From Marinobacter sp. 1-4A (GTDB lineage Bacteria > Pseudomonadota > Gammaproteobacteria > Pseudomonadales > Oleiphilaceae), in NCBI RefSeq assembly GCF_016597725.1, contig NZ_VCGY01000002.1, positions 434,001 to 498,000 on the forward strand: 64,000 nucleotides of DNA, in the 5' to 3' direction. Below are positions 16,846 to 25,265 of this stretch, one piece after another. Each line of letters starts with the position of its first letter. Positions within the stretch are counted from its first letter, which is position 1. Under the pieces are notes generated by a model, which saw only the letters and a list, made by a program, of their open reading frames with translations, was not told where the DNA came from and made no database searches. The translations under genes and the position numbers were made by a program.

Positions 16846-17413
16846 CATCAACACGTCGGATCCCAGCCCCAGCCTGATAATTCCGCCAACCGATTGGTAC
16901 AGCTCTTTCGCTGCTGCAGGGCTGCGCAACCCCGAGGTTCATGGCCCGGCGCGCTACTGGCTAAAGGTAGAGGGCTCCTTTACCCGGGCCCTGCAAAACC
17001 AATGCGCTCGCTCATTTCACGTTGAAGTTCAGCGAGAAGGCTTCGCCACACCCACCCCTGAAGAAGCCATGCGCCTCGGCATCCCGCATCGCCAACGAGC
17101 ATGGATTCGCGAGGTGCGCCTGTGCGGAGACGGTAAGCCATGGGTTCTCGCACGCACAGTTATTCCACTTGCCTGTCTGACGGGCGAAGGTCGGCGGCTT
17201 CTTTATCTCGGCAGCAAGCCTCTGGGCGCCTTTCTGTTCAGTAGCCGTAACTGGCAGCGGGGGCCGCTTGAAACAGGACTCTGCAACCACGAAAGCCAAA
17301 ACCCATCGAACACCAGTCAGCCCCAACTTGCCCGCCGCTCACTGTTCAGCAACAAAAACAGCGCCCTGCTTGTGGGAGAATACCTACTCCCGATACTCTA
17401 TCGTCAGGACTGA
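16826..17413 (+). CDS. ubiC: Chorismate pyruvate-lyase
   Basis: The 195-residue protein converts chorismate to 4-hydroxybenzoate and pyruvate, the first committed step of ubiquinone synthesis. Recognisable features are DWYSSFAAAGLRNPEV, SFTRALQNQCARSFHVEVQREG, AWIREVRLCGDGKPWVLARTVIP (carrying the conserved Arg that holds the carboxylates), LLYLGSKPLGAFLF and the C-terminal RRSLFSNKNSALLVGEYLLPILY, where the conserved Glu lies. It is followed by ubiA, which uses its product. The start at 16826, overlapping the end of hpt and preceded by GGGAT, gives the usual family length; the frame open to 16775 is longer than needed. Confidence 0.9.
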   Translation: MPLKASDINTSDPSPSLIIPPTDWYSSFAAAGLRNPEVHGPARYWLKVEGSFTRALQNQCARSFHVEVQREGFATPTPEEAMRLGIPHRQRAWIREVRLCGDGKPWVLARTVIPLACLTGEGRRLLYLGSKPLGAFLFSSRNWQRGPLETGLCNHESQNPSNTSQPQLARRSLFSNKNSALLVGEYLLPILYRQD

Positions 17414-17522
17414 AGCTTCCCGCAGAAAACCTCCAACTTTTACCCCTGCCCACCCACTGGCTATAATCCCTGCACTTTCACTTACCGTTGTCTCGTTTTC
17501 CATGCCTCAACCGGATAGACCC

Positions 17523-18410
17523 ATGTTGCTTAATGCCGTGCCAGAAAATATACGGAGCCGATTAGCCGATTACGCCCAGTTGCTGCGCATCAACCGTCCT
17601 ATTGGCACACTACTCTTGCTTTGGCCCACATACTGGGCCCTCTGGCTTGCCGGTGACGGTAGCCCAAGCATCGGCAATGTCATCGTTTTCACATTGGGTG
17701 TGTTCTTCATGCGGGCCGCTGGGTGTGCCATCAACGACTTTGCAGATCGGGATTGGGACAAGCACGTAAAACGCACCAAAGATCGCCCACTGACCACCGG
17801 CCGAGTTAAAGCGTGGGAGGCCGTCGCCCTGTTTGGCGGCCTGTGTATACTTTCTTTCTTGATGGTGGTGCTTTTTACCAATACCTTCACACTCTACCTT
17901 TCCTTTGGCGGCGCACTGCTGGCGTTTATATACCCCTTCTCCAAACGGTTCACGCATTTACCCCAGCTGTTTCTTGGCGCTGCCTTCTCCTGGGCTATCC
18001 CCATGGCATGGGCCGCAGAGGCGGGCGAACTCAGCCAAGTCACTTGGCTGTTATTCACCGCCAATGTGCTCTGGACCGTGGCCTACGACACCTTCTATGC
18101 CATGGTTGACCGCGACGACGACGTCAAAGTGGGCATCAAATCCACGGCTATTCTCTTCGGCGAAGCCGACCGCGCTATCATCGGCGCACTTCAGGCCATG
18201 GTGGTGCTTATCCTGATGATCGTCGGCAGCCGTTATGAGCTGGGAACTTTCTATCACTTAGGATTGGTTGCCATGGCCTGCCTGTTTATCTACCAGCAAT
18301 ATCTGGCCAAGGATCGCGAGCGCGACGGCTGCTTCAAAGCCTTCCTGAACAACAACTGGGCGGGATTTGCGGTGTTTGCCGGGCTGGTTATAGACCTGCT
18401 TATTACATGA
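17523..18410 (+). CDS. ubiA: 4-hydroxybenzoate polyprenyltransferase
   Basis: The 295-residue inner-membrane prenyltransferase joins 4-hydroxybenzoate, made by the upstream UbiC, to the polyprenyl side chain of ubiquinone. The two aspartate-rich Mg-diphosphate sites are NDFADRDWDKHV and YDTFYAMVDRDDD, the first between hydrophobic helices 2 and 3 and the second in the mirrored position. About nine membrane helices are visible. GGATAG five bases before the ATG at 17523 favours that start; an ATG at 17502 would add seven residues. TATAAT at 17462-17467 may provide its own promoter. Hairpin repeat copy 3 follows 29 bases after the stop. Confidence 0.93.
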   Translation: MLLNAVPENIRSRLADYAQLLRINRPIGTLLLLWPTYWALWLAGDGSPSIGNVIVFTLGVFFMRAAGCAINDFADRDWDKHVKRTKDRPLTTGRVKAWEAVALFGGLCILSFLMVVLFTNTFTLYLSFGGALLAFIYPFSKRFTHLPQLFLGAAFSWAIPMAWAAEAGELSQVTWLLFTANVLWTVAYDTFYAMVDRDDDVKVGIKSTAILFGEADRAIIGALQAMVVLILMIVGSRYELGTFYHLGLVAMACLFIYQQYLAKDRERDGCFKAFLNNNWAGFAVFAGLVIDLLIT

Positions 18411-18439
18411 GAAGACGGTAAAAGCACAAGGCTCACAAC

Positions 18440-18546
18440 GGCGGAATGGGCAGGGCTGTCACAAACCGTGCATTGCCAAGGATGGCAATGCCGAGCCCCC
18501 ATGGATGGGTTCACGGCGTGTTTGTGACAGCCCTGCCCATTTCGCC
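18440..18546 (+). repeat. Hairpin repeat copy 3 (conserved apex, private stem)
   Basis: The 27-base arms at 18440-18466 and 18520-18546 pair completely, with one G-T wobble and no true mismatch. The interior begins CGTGC and then replaces the usual GGAGCC by a small internal hairpin (CATTGCC/GGCAATG), followed by a second CCCCATGGATGGGT hairpin and the shared ending GGCGTGTTT. It lies between ubiA and phoB, both on the plus strand, 43 bases before the Pho box. Confidence 0.87.
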
Positions 18547-18588
18547 GGTACTCCCAACTTCATAGGCTTGGAGACAATAAGTAGGAGC

Positions 18589-18610
18589 CTGTCACACAGC
18601 TGTAACACTC
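18589..18610 (+). promoter_or_regulatory. Pho box of phoB-phoR
   Basis: Two 11-base PhoB half-sites are in direct repeat: CTGTCAC plus four bases and CTGTAAC plus four bases, each one base from the CTGTCAT consensus. A TGTAAT -10-like hexamer follows near 18618. The arrangement predicts that phosphorylated PhoB activates its own operon. The phoB ATG lies about 50 bases downstream. Confidence 0.85.
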
Positions 18611-18662
18611 AGGCATTGTAATAGGTCAGCAACAAATCATGGTCTGAAACAGGTTATAGAAT

Positions 18663-19355
18663 ATGTCTGGAAAAACCGTCCTGATAGTCGACGACGAACC
18701 CGCCATCCGCGAAATGATCGCCGTTGCTCTTGAAATGGCCGACTACCACTGCATGGAAGCTGCAGACGCTCGCGAAGCTCATGCTCTGATTATCGACAAA
18801 CAGCCAGACATTATTCTGTTGGACTGGATGTTGCCGGGCACCAGCGGCATAGAGCTGGCAAGACGCCTGAAAAAAGAAGAGACCACCTCAGACATCCCCA
18901 TTATTATGCTAACGGCCAAGGTTGAAGAAGATAACAAAGTCCGCGGTCTAGAGGTTGGTGCAGATGATTACATTACCAAGCCTTTTAGCCCCAGAGAACT
19001 CGTGGCCCGCTTAAAGGCTGTTCTTCGCAGGGCAACACCACCAGGTATCGACAGCCCCATTGAGGTGGACGGGCTGATACTCGACCCTTCAAGCCATCGC
19101 GTCACTGCAAACGACAGCTCCTTGAACATAGGACCAACGGAGTATCGGCTGCTGCAGTTTTTCATGACGCATCAGGAACGGGTTTACACACGATCACAGC
19201 TTTTGGATCAGGTGTGGGGTGGCAATGTTTACGTTGAGGAGCGAACGGTTGATGTGCACATCCGACGGTTACGCAAGGCTTTAGGGGAGCAACACGATTA
19301 TCTCATTCAGACAGTGCGAGGCGCAGGTTACAGGTTCTCTACCCAACCCGCCTAA
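18663..19355 (+). CDS. phoB: Phosphate regulon response regulator PhoB
   Basis: The protein has 230 residues. A receiver domain (1-125) has the acidic pocket VDDEP, the phosphorylated D54 in LLDWMLPG, the conserved T in MLTAK and K in [12 protein letters not shown]-terminal OmpR-type winged helix (about 130-228) contains the recognition helix [14 protein letters not shown]. It binds Pho boxes and recruits sigma-70 polymerase at low phosphate. phoR follows after 36 bases. The Pho box just upstream supports assignment as PhoB over another OmpR-family regulator, as do ubiCA synteny and the pst operon. Confidence 0.95.
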   Translation: MSGKTVLIVDDEPAIREMIAVALEMADYHCMEAADAREAHALIIDKQPDIILLDWMLPGTSGIELARRLKKEETTSDIPIIMLTAKVEEDNKVRGLEVGADDYITKPFSPRELVARLKAVLRRATPPGIDSPIEVDGLILDPSSHRVTANDSSLNIGPTEYRLLQFFMTHQERVYTRSQLLDQVWGGNVYVEERTVDVHIRRLRKALGEQHDYLIQTVRGAGYRFSTQPA

Positions 19356-19391
19356 CGCGCAACTTACCAGAAGCATACAAGGCAATCTTCC

Positions 19392-20735
19392 ATGCAGAAA
19401 ATCTGGTCGCGACATCTGCGTTACACGCTTGCAGGCCTCGCAGGCTCAACATTTTTGGGGTTTTATTTCGGGCATCCGGTTTACGGGCTGATCTCAGGTT
19501 TGAGCCTCTACTTACTCTGGACGCTCTACCAAACTCGCCGCTTGTCGCAGTGGTTAGCAGACCCGATTACTGTTGAAGAGGCCCCCCAAAGCATAGGCAT
19601 CTGGGGCGATTTTTTTGAAAAACTGCACAAACTTAACCAGAACTATCTACATACACAGGATAGGCTGCGAACGCGCATCGACCGTATACAGGAGTCTACC
19701 AACGCCATGCGTGACGGCGTGATTATGACCGACGCACGCGGGACTCTGGAGTGGTGGAACGGCTCAGCAGAGCACTTGCTGGGCTTTCGCCGAACGACAG
19801 ATCAAGGTCAGTTTATTTATAACCTCATCCGCACTCCAGCCTTTAAATCCTACTTTGATGCCAAAGACTACCGCGAGCCTCTAGAGCTGCACTCGCCCGC
19901 AAAGCCTCATATTCACCTGCAAATCCAGATAAGCCTATTCGGCGAAGACGACCGCCTTATTGTCGCCAAGGATATTACGCGCCTGCACCAACTAGAGCAG
20001 ATGCGCAGAGACTTTGTCAGCAACGTATCCCACGAGATGCGAACCCCCCTAACGGTTATCAGCGGCTACTTGGAAACTCTAGTGGACAACGCCGATGACT
20101 TGCCTGCGAAATGGCGGCGAGCCATCAACACAATGGCAACACAGTCGGTTCGCATGGAAACACTTATTACCGATCTCATTCTATTGTCCCGAATAGAGAC
20201 CGACGAACACGCCGCGAATGACGCACCAACGAATGTTGACCGCCTAGTTCAGCAAGTCTGCCAAGACGCCCGCACGTTGAGCGGCAAAAGCCAGCATGAT
20301 ATTCGCTTTGAAGCTAGTAGCCAGCAATGGCTAGACGGTGATGAAAACCAGCTGCGCAGTGCTTTTTCCAACCTGATATTCAACGCCGTTAAATACACCC
20401 CAGCCGGAGGTACAATTTCCGTTTCCTGGAGCACCGATAGTCACGGAGGCCACCTTTCGGTGAAAGATACAGGCGCGGGTATTGACCAGATTCATATACC
20501 TCGCCTAACCGAGCGTTTTTACCGAGCCGACCCCAGCAGACACAAAGATACCGGCGGGACGGGGTTGGGGCTGGCTATCGTTAAGCATGTGCTGATCAAT
20601 CACGATGGCAATCTGGAGATACGCAGCCAACTTGGTGAAGGCAGCGAGTTTATCTGCCACTTTCCAGCGGAGCGTCTGGTGACGGCCGCTTCAGCTGCAC
20701 CGCCCCAGCAAACATCCGACGAAGACAAAGCTTAG
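19392..20735 (+). CDS. phoR: Phosphate regulon sensor kinase PhoR
   Basis: The 447-residue sensor kinase has two N-terminal membrane helices with almost no periplasmic loop, as in E. coli PhoR, which senses phosphate through PstSCAB-PhoU. A short linker and a PAS domain (about 105-200) follow. Next come the dimerisation/phosphoacceptor site FVSNVSHEMRTPLT, with H214, and the ATPase domain with NLIFNAVKYTP (N box), VKDTGAGI (G1), RHKDTGGTGLGLAI (G2) and the F box RFYRAD. The stop overlaps the stop of the convergent response-regulator gene by four bases, an unusually tight tail-to-tail join. Confidence 0.95.
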   Translation: MQKIWSRHLRYTLAGLAGSTFLGFYFGHPVYGLISGLSLYLLWTLYQTRRLSQWLADPITVEEAPQSIGIWGDFFEKLHKLNQNYLHTQDRLRTRIDRIQESTNAMRDGVIMTDARGTLEWWNGSAEHLLGFRRTTDQGQFIYNLIRTPAFKSYFDAKDYREPLELHSPAKPHIHLQIQISLFGEDDRLIVAKDITRLHQLEQMRRDFVSNVSHEMRTPLTVISGYLETLVDNADDLPAKWRRAINTMATQSVRMETLITDLILLSRIETDEHAANDAPTNVDRLVQQVCQDARTLSGKSQHDIRFEASSQQWLDGDENQLRSAFSNLIFNAVKYTPAGGTISVSWSTDSHGGHLSVKDTGAGIDQIHIPRLTERFYRADPSRHKDTGGTGLGLAIVKHVLINHDGNLEIRSQLGEGSEFICHFPAERLVTAASAAPPQQTSDEDKA

Positions 20736-21613
20736 CGCTTACCGGCCCGAAAGCGCGCAACGAAGCGAGACAAGTCTTCCATTTTTTTCGGATCCTCATC
20801 TACAAAGCGAATAGTGACGCTCACAAAGTCTGTATCCCGACGTTTATCCACAGCCTGCAGCTGATGTACGTATCCGTTCAACCGTGCCATCTGCCCTTCG
20901 CCAATGTCTATATCCACGACTGCTTGATCCAAAATGCCCGGAAATGACTGATCACGCTTCGCGATAACCCGCACCTCGGTTAGGTTGATGTCCTTAACAA
21001 CGGATTTCAGTGTGCTCTCCGCAAAGCGCACTGAAGCAAGGCTCATACTGCCCTTCGCCGCTGCGGGTTTTGGGCTAGCCGGGGCCGAGGGTGCGAGCGC
21101 GCCGAGTGCTGGCGTAGGCTGCTCTGCCGCCGGCGGCGCCGGTTCCCTTTTTTGCGTGAGCAACGCCGCCGACTCCTTAAACGCATCGGCAGGGCCAGCC
21201 ATGGATTTGCCACTGCGGCCCATCGCATGACTCAGAGTGCTACCCATCACCTTTATGATTTTTTTGCTCAGACCTTCCGGGCTGAAAGGCTTGCCCAAAT
21301 ACTCGGACACACCTTCCTTCACTGCTTCGATCACATGATCTTTATCGCCGCGACTGGTAATCATAATGAAAGGCACTTTCTCGTACTGAGGCTGCTGACG
21401 CATCCACTGCAGCAGTTCAAGGCCTGACATTTCGGGCATTTCCCAATCACATAAAATCAGATCAAAACTCGCTCGGGACATAAGCGATTGCGCCCTACGA
21501 CCATTCTGCGCGTCGGTCGTCTCGATAACGGGAAAGCGCTGACGTATCGTCCGCTTAACCAGATCCCTCACAAAACTGGCGTCATCAACCACCAGCGCTT
21601 TCAGCGTTGCCAT
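20732..21613 (-). CDS. Receiver-domain protein with a C-terminal accessory domain
   Basis: The protein has 293 residues. A CheY-like receiver (1-125) has VVDDASFVRD, D56 in LILCDWEMPE, the T of MITSRGDKD and K in GKPFSPE, so it should be phosphorylated. A long Pro/Ala-rich linker (about 150-200) leads to a C-terminal domain of about 95 residues with alternating beta-strand patterns (VIAKRDQSFPGILDQAVVDIDI, FVSVTIRF) that may be PilZ-like. I cannot confirm binding residues. No DNA-binding domain is visible. No kinase of its own lies beside it, and PhoR across the stop overlap is unlikely to be its partner. Confidence 0.7.
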   Translation of the reverse strand: MATLKALVVDDASFVRDLVKRTIRQRFPVIETTDAQNGRRAQSLMSRASFDLILCDWEMPEMSGLELLQWMRQQPQYEKVPFIMITSRGDKDHVIEAVKEGVSEYLGKPFSPEGLSKKIIKVMGSTLSHAMGRSGKSMAGPADAFKESAALLTQKREPAPPAAEQPTPALGALAPSAPASPKPAAAKGSMSLASVRFAESTLKSVVKDINLTEVRVIAKRDQSFPGILDQAVVDIDIGEGQMARLNGYVHQLQAVDKRRDTDFVSVTIRFVDEDPKKMEDLSRFVARFRAGKR

Positions 21614-21863
21614 GTCTCAAACTCTTAGGAATGTATGCCCCAACTATAGAACAAAGGCCCGCGCGGGAAACCTGCAAGCTACAAAAAACCACAAACTTCG
21701 AACTTAAAAACCGATAAAAAGCCTGTTGTGTGGCCTACCGAACCTAGAGGTTAAAGAACTGTCACCACCAACAACCTTGTAAGGTGTTTCAACAGGCCGA
21801 AAACGCGCTACCATGATCTCAGTCTTTAACGTTCACCCCCTTTCCTATTTACCGAGGTTTCGC

Positions 21864-23120
21864 GTGCTGACCAAGCTTGCAAGGATTCTGCCCAACCGGC
21901 GCATGGCGTGCCGTCTTTCTGTATCTGCCTTTTTGGCAACCTCTTCACTGCCTGCCATGTCCGCTGTAGCGGACAACGACGCCGTATTGGCATCGCCCGA
22001 CGGCTTTGAAGAGTGCAAGCTGCAGTTGCAAGAAAAAGCTATTGCCGCCGGGGTTAGCGCCAAAACGGCCCAAGACGTTATGACCGGCGTAAAGCATGTA
22101 GACCGGGTAATCGAGTTGGACCGTCGGCAACCCGAGTTCACTACAACATTTGCGGATTATCTGAACCGTCGAGTTAATGACAGCAGGGTGAACAAAGGCC
22201 GCGAACTAATCAAAGAGCACAGTGAGTTGCTGGCACGGGTGACCAGAGAAACCGGCGTACCCGCGCCATACCTTGTTGCTTTTTGGGGGCTGGAAACCAA
22301 CTTCGGCAGCTACTTCGGAAAAATGTCTGTGCCCGACTCTCTGGCAACTCTGGCATGCGATGCCCGCAGAAGCAGCTTTTTTACCGAACAACTGATCGCC
22401 GCGCTGCACATTATCGATGAAGGGGCCATTCCTGTAGAACAAATGGAAGGATCTTGGGCTGGCGCCATGGGTCATGTGCAGTTTATGCCCACGGTGTTTC
22501 TAAAACACGCTGTCGACGCGGATGGCGATGGCCGGCGCGATCTCTGGAACAGCCTGCCAGACGCCATGATGTCTGCAGGGCGCTTTCTGGAATCCATGAA
22601 TTGGGACGGAGAGTACCGCTGGGGCCGGGAAGTCTTGTTGCCAAAAAACTTCGACTACTCAATGGCCGACGGCAGACGTCTTGAATTGGATAAATGGCGC
22701 AAGCTGGGCATTACCGATGCGTTCGGTAAACCTCTTGGCCGAGAAAATATCACCGCAGCCCTGATCGTCCCGGCAGGCCATGAGGGACCAGCCTTTCTTG
22801 CCTACCACAACTTCAAAGTAATCATGGGCTGGAACCGGTCGGAGTTTTACGCCATAGCAGTAGGCCATCTGGCTGATCGCATCGCCGGGGCTGGAATGCT
22901 TCAGAACCCGCCGCCAGAAGATGCACCGGCGTTGTCCAGAAACACAGTTCTTGAATTGCAAGCCGCTCTCAATGAACGCGGATACGATGCCGGTAAGCCA
23001 GATGGTATCACCGGGCCTGCAACCCGCTCCGCAATTCGTAAGTTTCAGCACGATGAAGGGATGATCGCGGATGGATTTCCGGGGCAGGAGTTGCTTGACC
23101 GGCTTAAGATAGGCAACTAG
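21864..23120 (+). CDS. Lytic murein transglycosylase, MltB family, with peptidoglycan-binding domain
   Basis: The protein has 418 residues. An N-terminal signal peptide with a basic start ends near LPAMSA. A transglycosylase SLT-2 domain follows, with the catalytic Glu at E144 in AFWGLETNFGSYFGK and with SWAGAMGHVQFMPTVF. The C-terminal 60 residues are a PG_binding_1 repeat (LQAALNERGYDAGKPDGITGPATRSAIRKFQ). It cleaves the MurNAc-GlcNAc bond in the periplasm, leaving 1,6-anhydro ends. GAGG six bases before the GTG at 21864 sets the start; an ATG frame from 21813 lacks such a site. No lipobox is seen, so it is soluble, unlike MltB itself. Confidence 0.88.
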   Translation: MLTKLARILPNRRMACRLSVSAFLATSSLPAMSAVADNDAVLASPDGFEECKLQLQEKAIAAGVSAKTAQDVMTGVKHVDRVIELDRRQPEFTTTFADYLNRRVNDSRVNKGRELIKEHSELLARVTRETGVPAPYLVAFWGLETNFGSYFGKMSVPDSLATLACDARRSSFFTEQLIAALHIIDEGAIPVEQMEGSWAGAMGHVQFMPTVFLKHAVDADGDGRRDLWNSLPDAMMSAGRFLESMNWDGEYRWGREVLLPKNFDYSMADGRRLELDKWRKLGITDAFGKPLGRENITAALIVPAGHEGPAFLAYHNFKVIMGWNRSEFYAIAVGHLADRIAGAGMLQNPPPEDAPALSRNTVLELQAALNERGYDAGKPDGITGPATRSAIRKFQHDEGMIADGFPGQELLDRLKIGN

Positions 23121-23194
23121 CTCTGGCCGTCAGTTTTCTTTACATCCAAAAAACAAGACAGCTTTAAGCAGCTGTTATTAATAGGGATTTTTAG

Positions 23195-23211
23195 TTGGCA
23201 TGAAAATAGCT
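23195..23211 (+). promoter_or_regulatory. Sigma-54 promoter for the PEP-CTERM gene
   Basis: TTGGCATGAAAATAGCT matches the -24/-12 consensus YTGGCACGNNNNTTGCW at every position except two, with the essential GG and GC separated by exactly 10 bases. Transcription would start near 23221, about 58 bases before the ATG at 23279. An inverted repeat (ACAGCT at 23158-23163 and AGCTGT at 23170-23175) lies 30 bases upstream and may be an activator site or part of the terminator of the preceding gene. Confidence 0.75.
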
Positions 23212-23278
23212 TAACTGTAGCAACTTAAAGCACAACTTGAAATGTGCTGTTTCACCGTTCAGAGCTAGGAGTTATGCC

Positions 23279-24028
23279 ATGAAGATGTTGGCGAAAGGAT
23301 CCATTGGTGCGTTGTTGCTGGCTGCCGCTATGAGTGTAGCGGCATACCCTGTAAATCTTGACTCTGTGAGCGGCGAATGGCAGTCGCCTGTCGGCGGATC
23401 ACATATTCAAGGAGTCGGATCAGAGAGCATTCGCTGGGGTACGGGCGAGGTGTCATGCTCAGGAATTCTTTGGTGGAGAGAGTGCTCGAATGGACCGCAA
23501 AGCGGTTTCAGCTTCGAAGGGCCTAACAATTTGCCGCAAACGCTGACCTCTAATGATCCGTTCGTGCTTGGAACATTCACCCATTTTAACAACCGCATCA
23601 CTGGCGAAAGCATCTCTGGCGCTGCCCTTGATGTGTATGCTTCGTTCTCGACAAACCCAAGTGATGGCAATATCACCGGACCTTACACGTTTGATTTCAG
23701 CCATACTGAAACACCAAACGTTCACTGCGGTCCACTTGCGTTTATCTTTGGCTGTTCAAATCGCGATGTGGATGACATTGTTCGCTTAGACAACATGATC
23801 GAAAGCTCAGAGTTTCAGTACGGCTCCAATATCTACTGGTTATCCCTGCTGGGCTTCGACGGTGGTATAAATGAGCTATCTACTTCAGAAGGTGATGCGA
23901 CGTCCGTTAACCTTCTTGCAAGGCTGAATGTACGTTCTGCAGCTGTCGCTGTACCTGAGCCTGGCACCCTAGCCCTACTCGGCCTTGGCCTAGCCGGCCT
24001 CGGCATGGCACGTCGCCGCAAAGCCTGA
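23279..24028 (+). CDS. PEP-CTERM surface protein, choice-of-anchor type
   Basis: The protein has 249 residues, with a cleavable signal peptide (MKMLAKGSIGALLLAAAMSVAA-) and the C-terminal PEP-CTERM sorting tripartite signal: VPEPGT, a hydrophobic helix LALLGLGLAGLG, and the basic end ARRRKA. It should be processed and anchored or released by an exosortase, whose gene is not in this window. The middle contains GTFTHFNNRITG, the FTHxNxxI signature of the choice-of-anchor K group. Four cysteines are arranged in two likely disulphides. GGAG precedes the ATG at 23279. A sigma-54 promoter upstream and a strong terminator downstream make it a single-gene transcript. Confidence 0.9.
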   Translation: MKMLAKGSIGALLLAAAMSVAAYPVNLDSVSGEWQSPVGGSHIQGVGSESIRWGTGEVSCSGILWWRECSNGPQSGFSFEGPNNLPQTLTSNDPFVLGTFTHFNNRITGESISGAALDVYASFSTNPSDGNITGPYTFDFSHTETPNVHCGPLAFIFGCSNRDVDDIVRLDNMIESSEFQYGSNIYWLSLLGFDGGINELSTSEGDATSVNLLARLNVRSAAVAVPEPGTLALLGLGLAGLGMARRRKA

Positions 24029-24090
24029 GCGGCTGGCGCACAAACAGGAGTACGCTAACCCTGTAGTGCGCAGAATGTAAATGAGCACAA

Positions 24091-24135
24091 AGCTGACACC
24101 CCGCGCTTACATCCGGCCGGGGTGTCAGCTTTTTT
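24091..24135 (+). terminator. Rho-independent terminator after the PEP-CTERM gene
   Basis: A 13-base arm beginning AGCTGACACC at 24091 pairs with its complement ending at 24130 around a loop of about 13 bases, and six T residues follow directly. It is one of the clearest terminators in the window. Confidence 0.92.
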
Positions 24136-24231
24136 AACACCTACGTTTTTTTCAACATACCCTTCTTCCCGTGATCTGAACCCGCATTCCAAGCATAATA
24201 CTCACCAACACTTTCTACTTTTACGGAATTC

Positions 24232-25260
24232 ATGGACTCAATCACCCAAGCTGCTCTGGGCGCCTCCATCGCGGGTGTTTTGGCAGGCAAATCCCTCGGG
24301 CGGCCTGTTCTGCTTACCGGCGCGCTACTAGCCACTCTGCCCGATCTCGATGTGCTGATTGACTATGGAACGGCGGTTGCGAACTTTACGCAGCATAGAG
24401 GCTTTAGCCACTCTCTGTTTGTGCTCGCACCTCTTTCACTACTGTTGGCAGCTTTGCTTTGGCGCTGGAAGCCGGAGCCGGGGTTTTCGCGCTGGCTGTT
24501 ACTGACGGCAATGGTGTTAATGACGCACCCGCTACTAGACACTTTCACCACCTACGGAACCCAGCTTTTCTGGCCGATTGGCAGGCCGCTTGCCATAAGC
24601 AGCATTTTTATCATCGATCCTCTCTATACACTTCCGCTTTTGGCAGGCTGCATCGCCTTTCTCATACGCCCTCCGGCGGTGCGCGCCGTGGCAGCGGGGC
24701 TGGTTCTCTCCACTGCGTATCTCGGTTGGTCGTTTGTAGCCCAGCAAGCCATCACCGAGCGAGTGCAGCCCGCACTTGCAGACGCCGGTTTTGAAGACGC
24801 TGAATTGCTTGTACAACCCATGCCGTTCAACACCGTGCTCTGGCGTGCCACAGCCATGACCGACCAACACCGCGTTGAAATCGTAACCGGCTTTCTGGAC
24901 GGCGACGCACCTTTAACACTTGAATACTTTCCGCGCCAGCCAGAGCTGGCCAAGGCTGTCTCGCAATTACCCGAGACCCGCCGTCTGGAATGGTTTACCC
25001 GCGGCTTCCTAGATTATAAAACCAACGGCGGGGAAATCACCGCAACCGACGTTCGGCTTGGCATTCCCGGGGCTCACCCGTTCACCTTCATTCTCGCGAA
25101 TCAGCAAGATGGCTCCGTTATTCCCGGCAATGGTGCGCGAGCACCACGCCCCGTTATGAATACCGGCGCCCTGCCTTTGCTTTGGGCCCGCACCACCGGC
25201 GCAATTCCAGTACTGTGTCTTGCCAGCCTTGCAACGCCAACCTCTGGCCAGGAGTGTTAA
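24232..25260 (+). CDS. YdjM/DUF457-family inner-membrane metal-dependent hydrolase
   Basis: The protein has 342 residues. The N-terminal half has five or so hydrophobic segments interspersed with the family's histidine/aspartate motifs: MDSITQAALGASI, LPDLDVLIDY, FTQHRGFSHSLFVL and MTHPLLDTFTTYGTQLFWP. The soluble C-terminal half, about residues 170-340, is more variable. The His/Asp motifs resemble those of LexA-regulated YdjM and phospholipase-C-like membrane hydrolases; the substrate is unknown. It ends five bases before rsuA and is probably co-transcribed with it. Confidence 0.82.
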   Translation: MDSITQAALGASIAGVLAGKSLGRPVLLTGALLATLPDLDVLIDYGTAVANFTQHRGFSHSLFVLAPLSLLLAALLWRWKPEPGFSRWLLLTAMVLMTHPLLDTFTTYGTQLFWPIGRPLAISSIFIIDPLYTLPLLAGCIAFLIRPPAVRAVAAGLVLSTAYLGWSFVAQQAITERVQPALADAGFEDAELLVQPMPFNTVLWRATAMTDQHRVEIVTGFLDGDAPLTLEYFPRQPELAKAVSQLPETRRLEWFTRGFLDYKTNGGEITATDVRLGIPGAHPFTFILANQQDGSVIPGNGARAPRPVMNTGALPLLWARTTGAIPVLCLASLATPTSGQEC

Positions 25261-25265
25261 CAACC

